Shown here: positions 55,781 to 64,000 of the stretch, piece after piece | Layout of the letters: every line of letters starts with the position of its first letter | Position numbering within the stretch: position 1 is the stretch's first letter | Assembly: GCA_963843255.1 (NCBI GenBank) | Contig: CAWJJQ010000012.1 | Location: 1 to 64,000, forward strand | Direction of reading: 5' to 3' | Length of the DNA: 64,000 nucleotides | From: Bog-159 sp963843255 | GTDB taxonomy: Bacteria; Acidobacteriota; Terriglobia; Bryobacterales; Bryobacteraceae | Notes under the pieces: model-generated | Databases searched by the model: none | What the model was told of the DNA's origin: nothing | What the model saw: the letters and a program-made list of their open reading frames with translations, nothing else | Position numbers and translations under genes: made by a program

Positions 55781-56811
55781 TCAGCGCGGGGTCAGCAGAA
55801 AGGCGTGGCTCTGGCCGTTGATGTTGCCCTGGCCGGTGATCTGGCCGCGATCGTTGATTGCCGAGGGCAGGACCAACTGCCAGCCGGAGCCGGCGGGGAC
55901 CAAATCGTTCAGATTCCGCATGCCCTCTTCCGGGCTCCAGATAAACGCGATGGAGCCGGACCAGCCGATCACTTGGCCGCGGTTGTTGATGGCAAATGCG
56001 GAGCTGAATCCCTGGCCCGGAAGCACACCCAGATCCTCGATTCCGTCGTCGCTCCAGACGACTGCATGGCCGCAAAAGCCGCAACCAGCGAACGCGGAGC
56101 CTCCCGCGATCTGGTTGCGATCGTTGATGCCATTGGCGGATGCACTGCTGCCTCCAGGCAGATCCTTCAGCGTTCGGATGCCTCCGGATCTGGGCCAGGA
56201 GAATCCGTGTCAGTTTCCGTCGGCGGCATTGGACATACCGGCAACATTGCCTTGCAGGTTAATGGCGAGGCCCTGGCTATAGTATCCGCCAGGCAGCACA
56301 CCGAGATCGTGCATTCCGGTGAAAGGATCCCACAGGAAAGCGCGCATGGCATTGGCGGCGTTGTTCGCAAACCCGACTACCTGGCCGGCATCGTTTATGC
56401 CCGTGGCTTCGCTGATAGTGCCGCCGGGGAAGGTGCCGAGGTCGTGCATCTGGCCGTTTATCCAGACAACCGCGTGTTCGCTTTGAATCGCGTTGTAGCT
56501 CGAATAGCCGGCGACCTCGCCCCGAATGTTGATCCCCTGCGCGACGCTGAAGTTGCTTTCCGGCGGGATCGAGCCTAAGTCGCGCAAGCCAGTGTCTCAT
56601 CCCAGAAGAATCCGTGGGCATTGAAATTGGAAAAGCGGGCGTAACCCGCGACCTGGCCCAACTGGTTGAGAGCCTGGCCTTGGCTGACGGCGCCACCTGG
56701 AAACGTTCCCAGGTCGCGCACGCTATAGGTTTGGGCCATCAGAGAGGACGCGAGCATCAGAAACGTGGATGCCCATAGGGTTAGAGAACCGGCTTTTTGC
56801 CATGGCCGCAC
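55781..56811 (-). pseudogene. HAF-repeat secreted protein, decayed
   Basis: A signal peptide (LWASTFLMLASSLMAQ) starts at 56811, followed by HAF-type repeats (VRDLGTFPGGAVSQGQALN, MHDLGTFPGGTISEATGIN, LGVLPGGYYSQGLAIN). The first frame ends early near 56580 because one base is missing before TTGCGCGACTTAGG; restoring it continues into RDLGSIPPES. A second lesion is an in-frame TGA at 56212-56210 where the repeat pattern expects Trp (ADGN-W-HGFSW), after which the same frame runs on to 55781. Two independent lesions indicate a dead gene. Confidence 0.85.
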
Positions 56812-56841
56812 CTCCTTTTGGATTGATTATATGCGGTGTGG

Positions 56842-59064
56842 TCAACGGTTGATGCGCCCGGTTTGGACCAGCCAGTTCCGAAACATGGCGACGAAGTCGC
56901 GCGCCGCCGGCTCGCTGCGCAATTGCTCGAGCGTGTATTTCATCTTGCGGCTCCAGTTCGGATACTGCCAAGTGGTAGCCGGCAGGTTCTGCTGCGCGAT
57001 CTCCTTAGTGAGGTCCTCCTGATTGACGGCCAGCAACTGCGACGGGGTGAGAGCCAGAAAACCGATGACGGCGTTGTGTAGCTCGCCGGTCATTTCGGGC
57101 ACCTGCGCGGGGGAATGGGGGAAATAGCCGGGTAGCAGGCCGAGCGAATGCAGGCGGTCGAGCACTCTTTGCTTTTCGATTTCGCGATCGGCGAGCTGCC
57201 GGCGATACACGGCATCGTCGGGGAACATTCCGGCGCGGCGGCGCGCTTCGATATCTTCGCCGATCCAGAAGCCCGCGAGGGTCGGCAGGTCGTGCGTAGT
57301 GGAAGAGACCAGAGCCTGCGGCGGATACTCGGTGTAGCTTTTGAAATCACCGCCGGGGCGCTTCTCGAAATAGAAAAGGCGGTAGCTCAGGACGCCATAG
57401 CGGTCGAGGGTCTCGCGCACGAACGGCTCCACCGTTCCCAGGTCTTCGCCGATGATCACCACCTGGTGGCGCACGCTCTCCAGCGCCAGGATCCGGATGA
57501 GATCTTCGTAGTTGTCGCGGACATATGCGCCGCCAGTGGCGTCGGAACCTTCCGGGATCCAGAAGAGCCGGAAGAAGCGCATCACGTGATCGATACGGAG
57601 AGCGCCGCCGTGCCGGCAGTTCTTGCGAATGGTCTCGGTAAACAGGCGGTAGCCATCCTCGCGATGCTGGTCGGAACAGGGAGGCGGGAAGCCCCAATCC
57701 TGACCCTTGGGAGAAAAATCGTCAGGGGGGGACCCAACCCGGCAGCCGGAGACGAAGAACGGACGGTGGGCCCACAGATCGGCGCCGAAACGGTCGGTGG
57801 CGAGGGCCAGATCGTGATACAGGCCGATGGCTAGTCCCTTTTGGCGAGCGTACGCCTGGGCCGCGGCCAGTTGCTGGTCCAACTGCCACTGCAGGTAGCA
57901 ATAGAACAGGACGCGCCGCCAGTGTTTTTTGCGGAAGGCGGCGGTTTCCGGGGAATCGGGATCGCGGTAGGGCGCGGGCCAGTCGGGCCAGGTCCAAAGA
58001 TCGGGATTACGCGCGTGCAGGTGCTCGTCGAGTGCGCAATAAGTCGCGAAGCGCTCGAGCAGATCGCCTTCTTCTTTCAGGAACTGCTGGAACTCGGCGA
58101 CGCGCGGCGAACCGGCCTGGTATTCGCGCAGAAATTCCGCGAAGGCCAGCTTCAGGAAGCGCAACTTGCAGGCGCTGACCTGCTCATATTCGACAAATTC
58201 GGAATCGCGGAGGGCGGCCAGTTGGCGCTGGGTCTCCGGCTGCGACCAGAGCCGCTGGGCGCGCCGCGATTTCCCGAAATCCTCGATGGACTCCACGTCG
58301 AGGTACAAATAGTTTGGATAGAAGATGCATTCCGGCAGGTACGGGCTGGTATTGTACGGGCGCCGGTTGTAGATGGCGTGCAGGGGATTGAGGGCGACGA
58401 AACTGGCCCTGGCGTCCTCCGCGATCCAATCGATCACGCCATGCAGGTCGCGCAGGTCGCCGCAGCCCCAGTTGCGCGCCGAGCGCACTCCGTAGAGCGC
58501 CAGGGCAATGCCTGCCGCTTTGCCGCCATTGGCCAGCGTGGGATGCTGATAGGCGCGGTTGGGCGTAACAATGAGGCGGGTAAGCTGTTCCAGGCCGTCC
58601 AAACGGACGTGCAATTCGTGATAGCCGAGCGGTAAACCGGCCGGCAGGGTGACCTGTTTGCGCACGTAGCGGCGGCCCCCGAATTCAGCCGTACCGCAAT
58701 CCGGAAGTTCGCCCAGACGGAACTCGATCGGCCGGACCTCACCAGACTCTTCACGCAACTCCACGTGCGCCGTGGCCTGTCCCAGTTCCGCCGGCAGATG
58801 CAGGGGCAATTCGGCGGCGGTGTGATCCTCGGTGACTACCAGGACGCGCGGCGCCAGACGAGTCCACTCGCGACGGTGGCGTGCTTCGATGGATTCGCGC
58901 AGACTCGCGGCAGTTTCGGCATGCACTCCCAACCCTTTGAGAATGGTTTCCTTGGTCTGATCTGATGTGAAGTGCTGGCGTCCCCAGATATCCCAATATT
59001 CCGGGTCGATCCGCCACAGGCGAGCGGCCAGATCGAGCAACTGCGCGTAATTGTCGGATTGCAT
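56842..59064 (-). CDS. malQ: 4-alpha-glucanotransferase (amylomaltase)
   Basis: 740 residues, the long MalQ form. After an N-terminal beta domain (about 1-165) the GH77 barrel has WGCGDLRDL, FVALNPLHAIYNRRPYNTSP, the nucleophile aspartate in ALRIDHVMRFFRLFWIP, the acid/base glutamate in IIGEDLGTV and the stabilising aspartate in SSTTHDLPTLAGFW. It transfers alpha-1,4-glucan segments in glycogen or maltodextrin turnover in the cytoplasm. No mal operon genes are adjacent. Confidence 0.94.
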   Translation of the reverse strand: MQSDNYAQLLDLAARLWRIDPEYWDIWGRQHFTSDQTKETILKGLGVHAETAASLRESIEARHRREWTRLAPRVLVVTEDHTAAELPLHLPAELGQATAHVELREESGEVRPIEFRLGELPDCGTAEFGGRRYVRKQVTLPAGLPLGYHELHVRLDGLEQLTRLIVTPNRAYQHPTLANGGKAAGIALALYGVRSARNWGCGDLRDLHGVIDWIAEDARASFVALNPLHAIYNRRPYNTSPYLPECIFYPNYLYLDVESIEDFGKSRRAQRLWSQPETQRQLAALRDSEFVEYEQVSACKLRFLKLAFAEFLREYQAGSPRVAEFQQFLKEEGDLLERFATYCALDEHLHARNPDLWTWPDWPAPYRDPDSPETAAFRKKHWRRVLFYCYLQWQLDQQLAAAQAYARQKGLAIGLYHDLALATDRFGADLWAHRPFFVSGCRVGSPPDDFSPKGQDWGFPPPCSDQHREDGYRLFTETIRKNCRHGGALRIDHVMRFFRLFWIPEGSDATGGAYVRDNYEDLIRILALESVRHQVVIIGEDLGTVEPFVRETLDRYGVLSYRLFYFEKRPGGDFKSYTEYPPQALVSSTTHDLPTLAGFWIGEDIEARRRAGMFPDDAVYRRQLADREIEKQRVLDRLHSLGLLPGYFPHSPAQVPEMTGELHNAVIGFLALTPSQLLAVNQEDLTKEIAQQNLPATTWQYPNWSRKMKYTLEQLRSEPAARDFVAMFRNWLVQTGRINR

Positions 59065-59092
59065 GAAGGATATATATTGATTTTACAGGAGG

Positions 59093-59133
59093 TTCCGGCC
59101 GCGATTCTATTTTCGGTCTGGCCGGAATAGAAT
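59093..59133. promoter_or_regulatory. Overlapping inverted repeats between malQ and nuoB
   Basis: TTCCGGCC (59093-59100) pairs with GGCCGGAA (59120-59127), and ATTCTATT (59104-59111) pairs with AATAGAAT (59126-59133). The arms interlock, so only one hairpin can form at a time. Located just before the nuoB ATG. Confidence 0.4.
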
Positions 59134-59139
59134 AAAAGT

Positions 59140-59694
59140 ATGCAAACTCCCTTCGCCAGCGGCCCGGTGGACTTGTTCGAACGCCTGGATAACGAATCGG
59201 TAACCAATGCGGCGGCCGCGGCGTCGGAAGGCATCGTATTGACTACGCTGGACAGGGCAGTGAACTGGGCGCGCAAGAATTCGATATGGCCTATGTCGTT
59301 CGGGCTGGCCTGCTGCGCGATCGAGATGATGTCGATGAGCGCATCGCGGTTCGATATTGCGCGGTTCGGCGCGGAGGTGTTTCGCGGGTCGCCCCGGCAA
59401 TCGGATCTGATCATCATCGCGGGGCGGGTGGCGAACAAGATGGCGCCGGTGATCCGGCAGTTATATCAACAGATGCCGGAGCCGAAATGGGCCATTTCGA
59501 TGGGCGCCTGCGCTACTTCCACGGGGGTCTTCAATAACTACGCGCTGATTCCGGTGAACCAGGTGATCCCGATTGACGTGTATGTACCGGGATGCCCGCC
59601 GCGGCCGGAGCAACTCATTCAGGCTTTGATGCTGCTGCAGACCAAGATCCAGAACGAGAGCGGCACGGTCAGGCAGATATTGAACCTGGCGTAG
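59140..59694 (+). CDS. nuoB: NADH-quinone oxidoreductase subunit B, solitary
   Basis: 184 residues. The N2 4Fe-4S ligands are all present: C58-C59 (LACCAIEMM), C124 (GACATS) and C152 (VPGCPPRPEQL). It would carry electrons from the peripheral arm to quinone in complex I. No nuoA, nuoC or nuoD lies next to it; the genes on both sides are unrelated and on the opposite strand. Either the nuo genes are split in this genome or this is a spare copy. The tail overlaps the convergent lipase gene by 26 bp. Confidence 0.93.
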   Translation: MQTPFASGPVDLFERLDNESVTNAAAAASEGIVLTTLDRAVNWARKNSIWPMSFGLACCAIEMMSMSASRFDIARFGAEVFRGSPRQSDLIIIAGRVANKMAPVIRQLYQQMPEPKWAISMGACATSTGVFNNYALIPVNQVIPIDVYVPGCPPRPEQLIQALMLLQTKIQNESGTVRQILNLA

Positions 59695-60595
59695 CCACCG
59701 GGTGAGGACTGCGGTCCCGCGCCAGCACATTCACCGGCGGCAGGGGAGCGATCCATCCAGGAATGCGGGGTAGAGCCAGGCGCGCGGCTTCCTCGCCGGC
59801 CTTGACCAGTTGCATGGCGCTTTCAAACGCGTCCCACTCCATGCCGCGCACATCGGGCTCAATCACCAGGTCGGAATGCTGGCGCCAGCTCATTTCGGTG
59901 CGACTGTGCATGATCTGAAAGCATCGGTTAATGATATGAAACATGTTGGTGGGCATGGCGGCCGCGCCTTGCATGGGCAGGTGCAGCGAGATGACGTAGG
60001 TGGCGCCCAGCAGGCGCGCCAGCAGCGCGGGCACTTCCATGCTGATGGCCCCATCCACCAGCAAACGGCTGCCGCAGGGGACGGGCTGGAACAGGCCGGG
60101 GTACGAACAACTGGCCCGTATGGGCAGCACCACGTCGCCGCGGTCGCGGAAGACCACGGCTTCGCCCGTTACCACATCGGTGGCGACCACGCCCAGCGGC
60201 ATGCGCATCTGCTCGAAGGAGTAGGTTTTGAGAAGCTTGCGCAGGAAGCGCTCCATGCGGTCGCTGCCGGCGATGCCCATGCGCCCGATCGTCCAGCGGG
60301 CCACGTCGGTGAACCGCATAGCGCACCCGGCGCGGGCAATCTCCTCTGGCGTGGCGCCGCTGGCGTATGCAGCCGCGACAATGGCCCCGGCGCTCACGCC
60401 GGCGATGCAATGGATCGGAATATTATTTTGTTCGAGAACGCTCAGAACACCGATGTGCGCCAAACCGCGCGCAAAGCCGCCGCCCAGCGCGAGTCCTATG
60501 CGCACGGGCGCGGGAACCGCCGGACTGAACTCCACCTGTGGCGCACGCGGCCTGCGCCGCAGCCCGGACATCCAATCTCCCCAAGCGATCTTCAC
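59669..60595 (-). CDS. Patatin-like phospholipase (RssA-type)
   Basis: 308 residues. The oxyanion loop GGGFARGLAHIG, the nucleophile serine in AGVSAGAIVAAAYASG and the catalytic aspartate in LLVDGAISMEVPALL form the patatin Ser-Asp dyad. No signal peptide is seen, so it is probably cytoplasmic or inner-membrane associated. It hydrolyses acyl esters of phospholipids or related lipids. Divergent from the PIG-L gene, with under 50 bp between the starts. Confidence 0.9.
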   Translation of the reverse strand: MKIAWGDWMSGLRRRPRAPQVEFSPAVPAPVRIGLALGGGFARGLAHIGVLSVLEQNNIPIHCIAGVSAGAIVAAAYASGATPEEIARAGCAMRFTDVARWTIGRMGIAGSDRMERFLRKLLKTYSFEQMRMPLGVVATDVVTGEAVVFRDRGDVVLPIRASCSYPGLFQPVPCGSRLLVDGAISMEVPALLARLLGATYVISLHLPMQGAAAMPTNMFHIINRCFQIMHSRTEMSWRQHSDLVIEPDVRGMEWDAFESAMQLVKAGEEAARLALPRIPGWIAPLPPVNVLARDRSPHPVATPGSISA

Positions 60596-60640
60596 GCCCC
60601 CCTCCTGCCGGCCGTGCCGGATGGTCTACCATTATCTTGG

Positions 60641-63130
60641 ATGCGCACTCATTCGGCCAAGTTCCTGGCCCTGTTTCTTTGCTTTAGCCTGTTCGTGCCG
60701 GCGTTCGCCCAAGCGCCTTTTTCGGGCACGCCGGCAATCGAACAATCACTCAAGAAACTCACGCTGCTGGGAAACGTACTGATGATCGCGGCGCACCCTG
60801 ACGACGAGAATACCGCGATCCTGGCCTACTATGCGCGCGGGCGGCACATGCGCACGGCCTATTTGTCACTGACTCGGGGCGAGGGCGGCCAGAACCTGAT
60901 CGGTCCGGAGCAGGGCGATCTGTTGGGATTGATCCGGTCGCAGGAATTGCTGGCGGCCCGCCGCATCGACGGCGCCGAGCAGTTTTTTACGCGCGCCATC
61001 GATTTCGGATACACCAAGACGCCCGAAGAGACCTTCGCCAAATGGGGGCACGAGCGCGTTCTTTCCGATGTGGTGTGGGTGATCCGCAGTTTTCGTCCGG
61101 ACGTGATCATTCTGCGCTTCTCAGGCACCCCGCGGGATGGCCACGGGCAGCACCAGGTGTCGGCGATCGTGGGCAAGGAGGCGTTTTTTGCGGCAGCCGA
61201 TCCCAGCCGCTTTCCGGAACAACTGAAATACGTCGAACCGTGGAAGGCACGCCGGCTGCTCTTCAATACTTTCAGCTTCACGCGCGACCAGGAAAAGGAG
61301 GCGGCGGCCGCGCCGGGCCGCATCGAGGTGGATACGGGCGCATATAATCCGGTGCTGGGCGCCTCGTACAGCCAGATCGCCGGGATGAGCCGCAGCATGC
61401 ATCGCAGCCAGGGTATGGGTGCGTCGCAGCGGCCCGGTCCTTCGCGCAATTATCTGGTGCCTATTGCCGGAGACCCGCCCACCAAGGACGCGTTTGATGG
61501 AATCGATACCAGTTGGGGGCGCGTGCCGGGCGGCGCGGCGATCGGCCAGATCCTCGAAGAAGCCGTTCGTACGTTTGAGCCGGACCATCCCGAACGCACG
61601 CTCCCGCTGCTCGAAAAGGCACATCCGCTGATAGCCGCCATACACGATCGACGGGCGGTGGAGAAACTGGGAGAACTGAACGAAGCGATCGCGCTGTGCT
61701 CGGGGCTGTGGCTGGATGCGAACGCCGACGGCTACGCCGTGGTGCCAGGTTCGACGATAGAGGTCACCTATAGCGCGCTGAACCGTTCGGGAGCGCCGCT
61801 GCAGCTCGACAATCTGACGCTGGAGGGCATGGGCAGCCAGACACAAACGGACGCGCATCAAGCGGCGCTCGAATCGAACAAGCTGGTGAGCGCGCAGCTC
61901 AAATACACCGTGCCGGCCGATCGGGCCTATTCGCAGCCGTTCTGGCTGCGCGAGCCGAAGCAAGGGGACACCTACACCATATCGGACCAACGGATGGTGG
62001 GCCTGCCGGAGGATCCGCCGGAGTTGAGCCTGCACTTCCGCCTGGAGGCGTCCGGAGTGGGTTTCGACCTGGTGCGTCCGGTGCGGCACCGGTATGTGGA
62101 TCGCGTGGACGGCGAGCAGACGCGGGCGCTCACCATCGTGCCGCCGGTGGCGCTCAACTTGCCGCGCGATATGGTCCTCTTCCCGAATAGCAATGGGCGC
62201 AAAGTGGAGATCGAGCTGCGCGCGGATGTGCCGAAGGCCAGCGGCGAGGTGCGACTAGCCCTCGATCCGGGATGGAACGCGGAGCCGGGATCGCGCCCGT
62301 TCGAGCAGGCCAAAGCGGGCGAGCAAACGCCGCTTAGCTTTGAAGTCAAGCCGGGGAACATGCCCGATCCGCCGGCGCAGCTACGCGCGGTGGCGCACGC
62401 CGACGGGCGCGAGATCGGCTTGGGAATGCTGGTGATTTCACATCCGCCCTTGCCGCCGTTGACCGTCTTCCCGCCGGCGGTGGTGAAGTTGGTGCGCGCG
62501 GATGTGCGGGTTACCGTGCACAAGGTGGGCTACGTGATGGGCGCCGGCGACGAAATGCCGGACGCCATCCGGCAGATGGGCTGCGAAGTGACGCTGCTGG
62601 CCCCTTCGGACCTGGAGCAGCGCGACCTGTCGGAATTCGATGCGATCGTGACCGGCGTGCGCGCCTACAATACGCGCGCGGACCTGAGGGTGAACCTGCC
62701 GCGGCTGCTCGATTATGTGCGCAACGGCGGCAAGCTGATCGACCAATACAACGTCACGGACGGCAACCTTATTCCCATGGGGCCTTATCCGTTCAAGGTG
62801 GGACACGATCGCGTTTCGGTGGAAGAAGCGCCGGTTGCCTTCACCAACCTGGGGAACTCGCTCCTGAGTTCGCCGAACGAAATTACGCAGAAGGATTTCG
62901 AGGGGTGGGTGCAGGAGCGCGGACTGTACTTCGCCTCGGAATGGGATCCGAAATACCAGACCGTGTTCGAATCGCACGATCCGGGCGAGAAGCCGCTGGC
63001 GGGCGGAATGCTGTACGCACGGTATGGCAAGGGCGTCTACATATTCAGCGGATTCTCGTGGTTCCGCGAATTGCCGGCGGGCGTAGCGGGCGCGTACCGC
63101 ATCTTCGCGAACATGCTCAGCGCGAAGTAA
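60641..63130 (+). CDS. Secreted PIG-L-family deacetylase, large form
   Basis: 829 residues from the ATG that opens a signal peptide (FLALFLCFSLFVPAFAQ). The zinc motif AHPDDE (residues 51-56) and a later H (DGHGQHQVS) define the PIG-L/LmbE deacetylase domain to about residue 290. A beta-sandwich-rich middle follows, then a C-terminal segment (FDAIVTGVRAYNTRADLRVN, LLDYVRNGGKLIDQYN) resembling a ThuA/glutamine-amidotransferase-like fold. It probably removes acetyl groups from extracytoplasmic amino-sugar polymers. The upstream extension of the frame runs antisense to the lipase gene and is rejected. Confidence 0.88.
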   Translation: MRTHSAKFLALFLCFSLFVPAFAQAPFSGTPAIEQSLKKLTLLGNVLMIAAHPDDENTAILAYYARGRHMRTAYLSLTRGEGGQNLIGPEQGDLLGLIRSQELLAARRIDGAEQFFTRAIDFGYTKTPEETFAKWGHERVLSDVVWVIRSFRPDVIILRFSGTPRDGHGQHQVSAIVGKEAFFAAADPSRFPEQLKYVEPWKARRLLFNTFSFTRDQEKEAAAAPGRIEVDTGAYNPVLGASYSQIAGMSRSMHRSQGMGASQRPGPSRNYLVPIAGDPPTKDAFDGIDTSWGRVPGGAAIGQILEEAVRTFEPDHPERTLPLLEKAHPLIAAIHDRRAVEKLGELNEAIALCSGLWLDANADGYAVVPGSTIEVTYSALNRSGAPLQLDNLTLEGMGSQTQTDAHQAALESNKLVSAQLKYTVPADRAYSQPFWLREPKQGDTYTISDQRMVGLPEDPPELSLHFRLEASGVGFDLVRPVRHRYVDRVDGEQTRALTIVPPVALNLPRDMVLFPNSNGRKVEIELRADVPKASGEVRLALDPGWNAEPGSRPFEQAKAGEQTPLSFEVKPGNMPDPPAQLRAVAHADGREIGLGMLVISHPPLPPLTVFPPAVVKLVRADVRVTVHKVGYVMGAGDEMPDAIRQMGCEVTLLAPSDLEQRDLSEFDAIVTGVRAYNTRADLRVNLPRLLDYVRNGGKLIDQYNVTDGNLIPMGPYPFKVGHDRVSVEEAPVAFTNLGNSLLSSPNEITQKDFEGWVQERGLYFASEWDPKYQTVFESHDPGEKPLAGGMLYARYGKGVYIFSGFSWFRELPAGVAGAYRIFANMLSAK

Positions 63131-63278
63131 ATCAAAGCCTGCCCAAAATCAAAACCTGCCTAGACCTTGCCTAGACCGGACCTCTACCTGGTTTGATATA
63201 ATTTTCTGCCGAATCACGAACCGCCGGCACGGAGGGGCAACAGTCCTTTCACGACTGCCGGATCGTCTGGAGGGATGC
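63131..63278 (+). promoter_or_regulatory. Leader with -10 element, tandem repeat and folded element
   Basis: TGCCTAGACC occurs twice in tandem (about 63158-63178). A TATAAT hexamer is at 63197-63202. A compact fold follows at 63223-63261: CCGG (63224-63227) with CCGG (63258-63261), and inside it CAGTC (63241-63245) with GACTG (63253-63257). A GGAGGG ribosome site precedes the next gene by about 5 bases. Confidence 0.4.
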
Positions 63279-64000
63279 ATGGAGTTTCGCGCGCGAACGA
63301 TATCACTTCTGGCTCGAATGTCGACTTGTCTGCTGTTGTCGGTGGGCGCAGTTACCGCCCAGACGGTGCTCCCTAGCGGGTATTTCGGGTTCCTGCTGAG
63401 CACGTCATTTACCGACTCGACCAACCAGGGAGGAGCCGCCCTCCTGGGCTTGATGAATTTCGATGGAGCAGGAAACGTGAAAGGGTCTTTTACCCTCGAA
63501 TACGGTTCTGGCGGTCCCCTTCCGGCCGAAACGATAAACGGGACTTTTACCGGGACCTATTCGAGCACAAACGGCGCCGGCAACATCGCCCTCACGCTTA
63601 GCAGCGGAATCAGCCTCGCGCTCGATATGGTGATTGCCGATAGCGGTCACGGCTTGGAATTGGTTGCGACGAGTTGCTCTGGCGCCGTAGGTATCGACCT
63701 CTCAACCAGTGTGTTGAGCGGAATCGGCGCGCAATCAAAAGGAGGGACTTCTCTGTCCGTCGGCGCCCTCCAGGGTTCCTACGGCGCACAGTTTACTTTC
63801 TCGCCGCAGGCGAGCAGAGAAGTTAGCGTCGCCAGTTTCGATGGCGCGGGCAATGTAACTTTGTCGGGTACATTCGTCGGCACCGGCCCCAGTGTAAGCA
63901 GCGCAACCTACCCCGGTACTTATACGGTAAAACGGAATGCGACCGGCACCATCACCCTCGCGCCGCAGCCGGGACAATCCGCGCAGACCTTCGTGTTTGT
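63279..64000 (+). CDS. Secreted repeat protein, unknown function (partial)
   Basis: Opens with ATG 63279 after GGAGGG and continues past the window end (over 240 residues). A signal peptide (LARMSTCLLLSVGAVTAQ) is followed by two copies of a beta-rich unit whose landmark is (M/S)(N/S)FDGAGNV, then GTFTGTYSS in the first and GTFVGTGPS with YPGTYTVKRNATGTITL in the second. It is similar in style to other Solibacter small secreted proteins. Exported; function unknown. Confidence 0.65.
   Translation, partial: MEFRARTISLLARMSTCLLLSVGAVTAQTVLPSGYFGFLLSTSFTDSTNQGGAALLGLMNFDGAGNVKGSFTLEYGSGGPLPAETINGTFTGTYSSTNGAGNIALTLSSGISLALDMVIADSGHGLELVATSCSGAVGIDLSTSVLSGIGAQSKGGTSLSVGALQGSYGAQFTFSPQASREVSVASFDGAGNVTLSGTFVGTGPSVSSATYPGTYTVKRNATGTITLAPQPGQSAQTFVF

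Noticed and set aside
56205..56215. In-frame TGA in the HAF gene as selenocysteine
   Set aside because: The repeat pattern expects Trp, a second frame lesion exists, and no SECIS-like hairpin follows.
59810..60640. N-terminal extension of the PIG-L frame
   Set aside because: Antisense to the patatin gene; the ATG at 60641 gives a proper signal peptide.
63215..63265. Cyclic-di-GMP (GEMM) riboswitch
   Set aside because: A GCACGG-like start is present but the conserved GGGACGCAAAGCC core and second arm are absent.

Overview
The window looks like a chromosomal segment of an Acidobacteriota bacterium, most likely the Solibacter/Bryobacter group. The DNA is GC-rich and the coding density is high. 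Typical markers are an Oar-like TonB receptor with an N-terminal carboxypeptidase-regulatory domain, a secreted propeller protein ending in a Solibacter-type C-terminal domain, many small secreted proteins of unknown function, HAF-repeat and choice-of-anchor proteins, and an eukaryotic-like Ser/Thr kinase with PP2C phosphatases. This assignment is inferred from gene content; no rRNA is present.

0-3.4 kb: the end of a GH36-type alpha-galactosidase, a tRNA-Leu(CAG), a truncated secreted gene with a possible integrase scrap, an intact IS630-family element with its duplicated TA target, and a small secreted protein. 3.4-9.4 kb: an RND efflux pump, then katG and perR on the minus strand with a PerR box lying on the perR -10. 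9.4-15.8 kb: a GH172-type secreted hydrolase, a TonB receptor, a nucleotidyltransferase with a small partner, and a radical SAM/SPASM protein. 15.9-24.6 kb: ypdA and alaS (overlapping), a Gfo/Idh/MocA oxidoreductase divergent from a SurA/PrsA-like lipoprotein isomerase, a secreted lectin-like protein, a MocR regulator and a cytochrome P460.

24.8-26.95 kb: a kelch protein followed by two toxin-antitoxin loci whose antitoxins (HicB, DUF433) are intact while both toxins (HicA, DUF5615) are broken. 26.9-33.3 kb: a signalling block with a response regulator, a frameshifted sensor kinase, an FHA protein, a PP2C phosphatase fused through a membrane segment to a beta-helix domain, and a membrane Ser/Thr kinase with a repeat-like C-terminus. 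33.3-44 kb: FecR-like and propeller secreted proteins, a cold-shock gene with its own promoter and a terminator-like leader, thiL with an O-methyltransferase, truB, a second PP2C, and an Ig-like/choice-of-anchor pair.

44-51.8 kb: a complete CecR-YbhGFSR-type tripartite ABC exporter operon with its own TolC and a perfect 24-bp operator-like palindrome over the promoter. 51.8-64 kb: a Crp/Fnr regulator, a DUF5818-like secreted protein, a YVTN-propeller phosphoesterase, a decayed HAF-repeat gene, malQ, a solitary nuoB, a patatin-like lipase, a PIG-L deacetylase, and a secreted repeat protein cut by the window edge. Three to four copies of a dispersed palindromic repeat occupy intergenic gaps.
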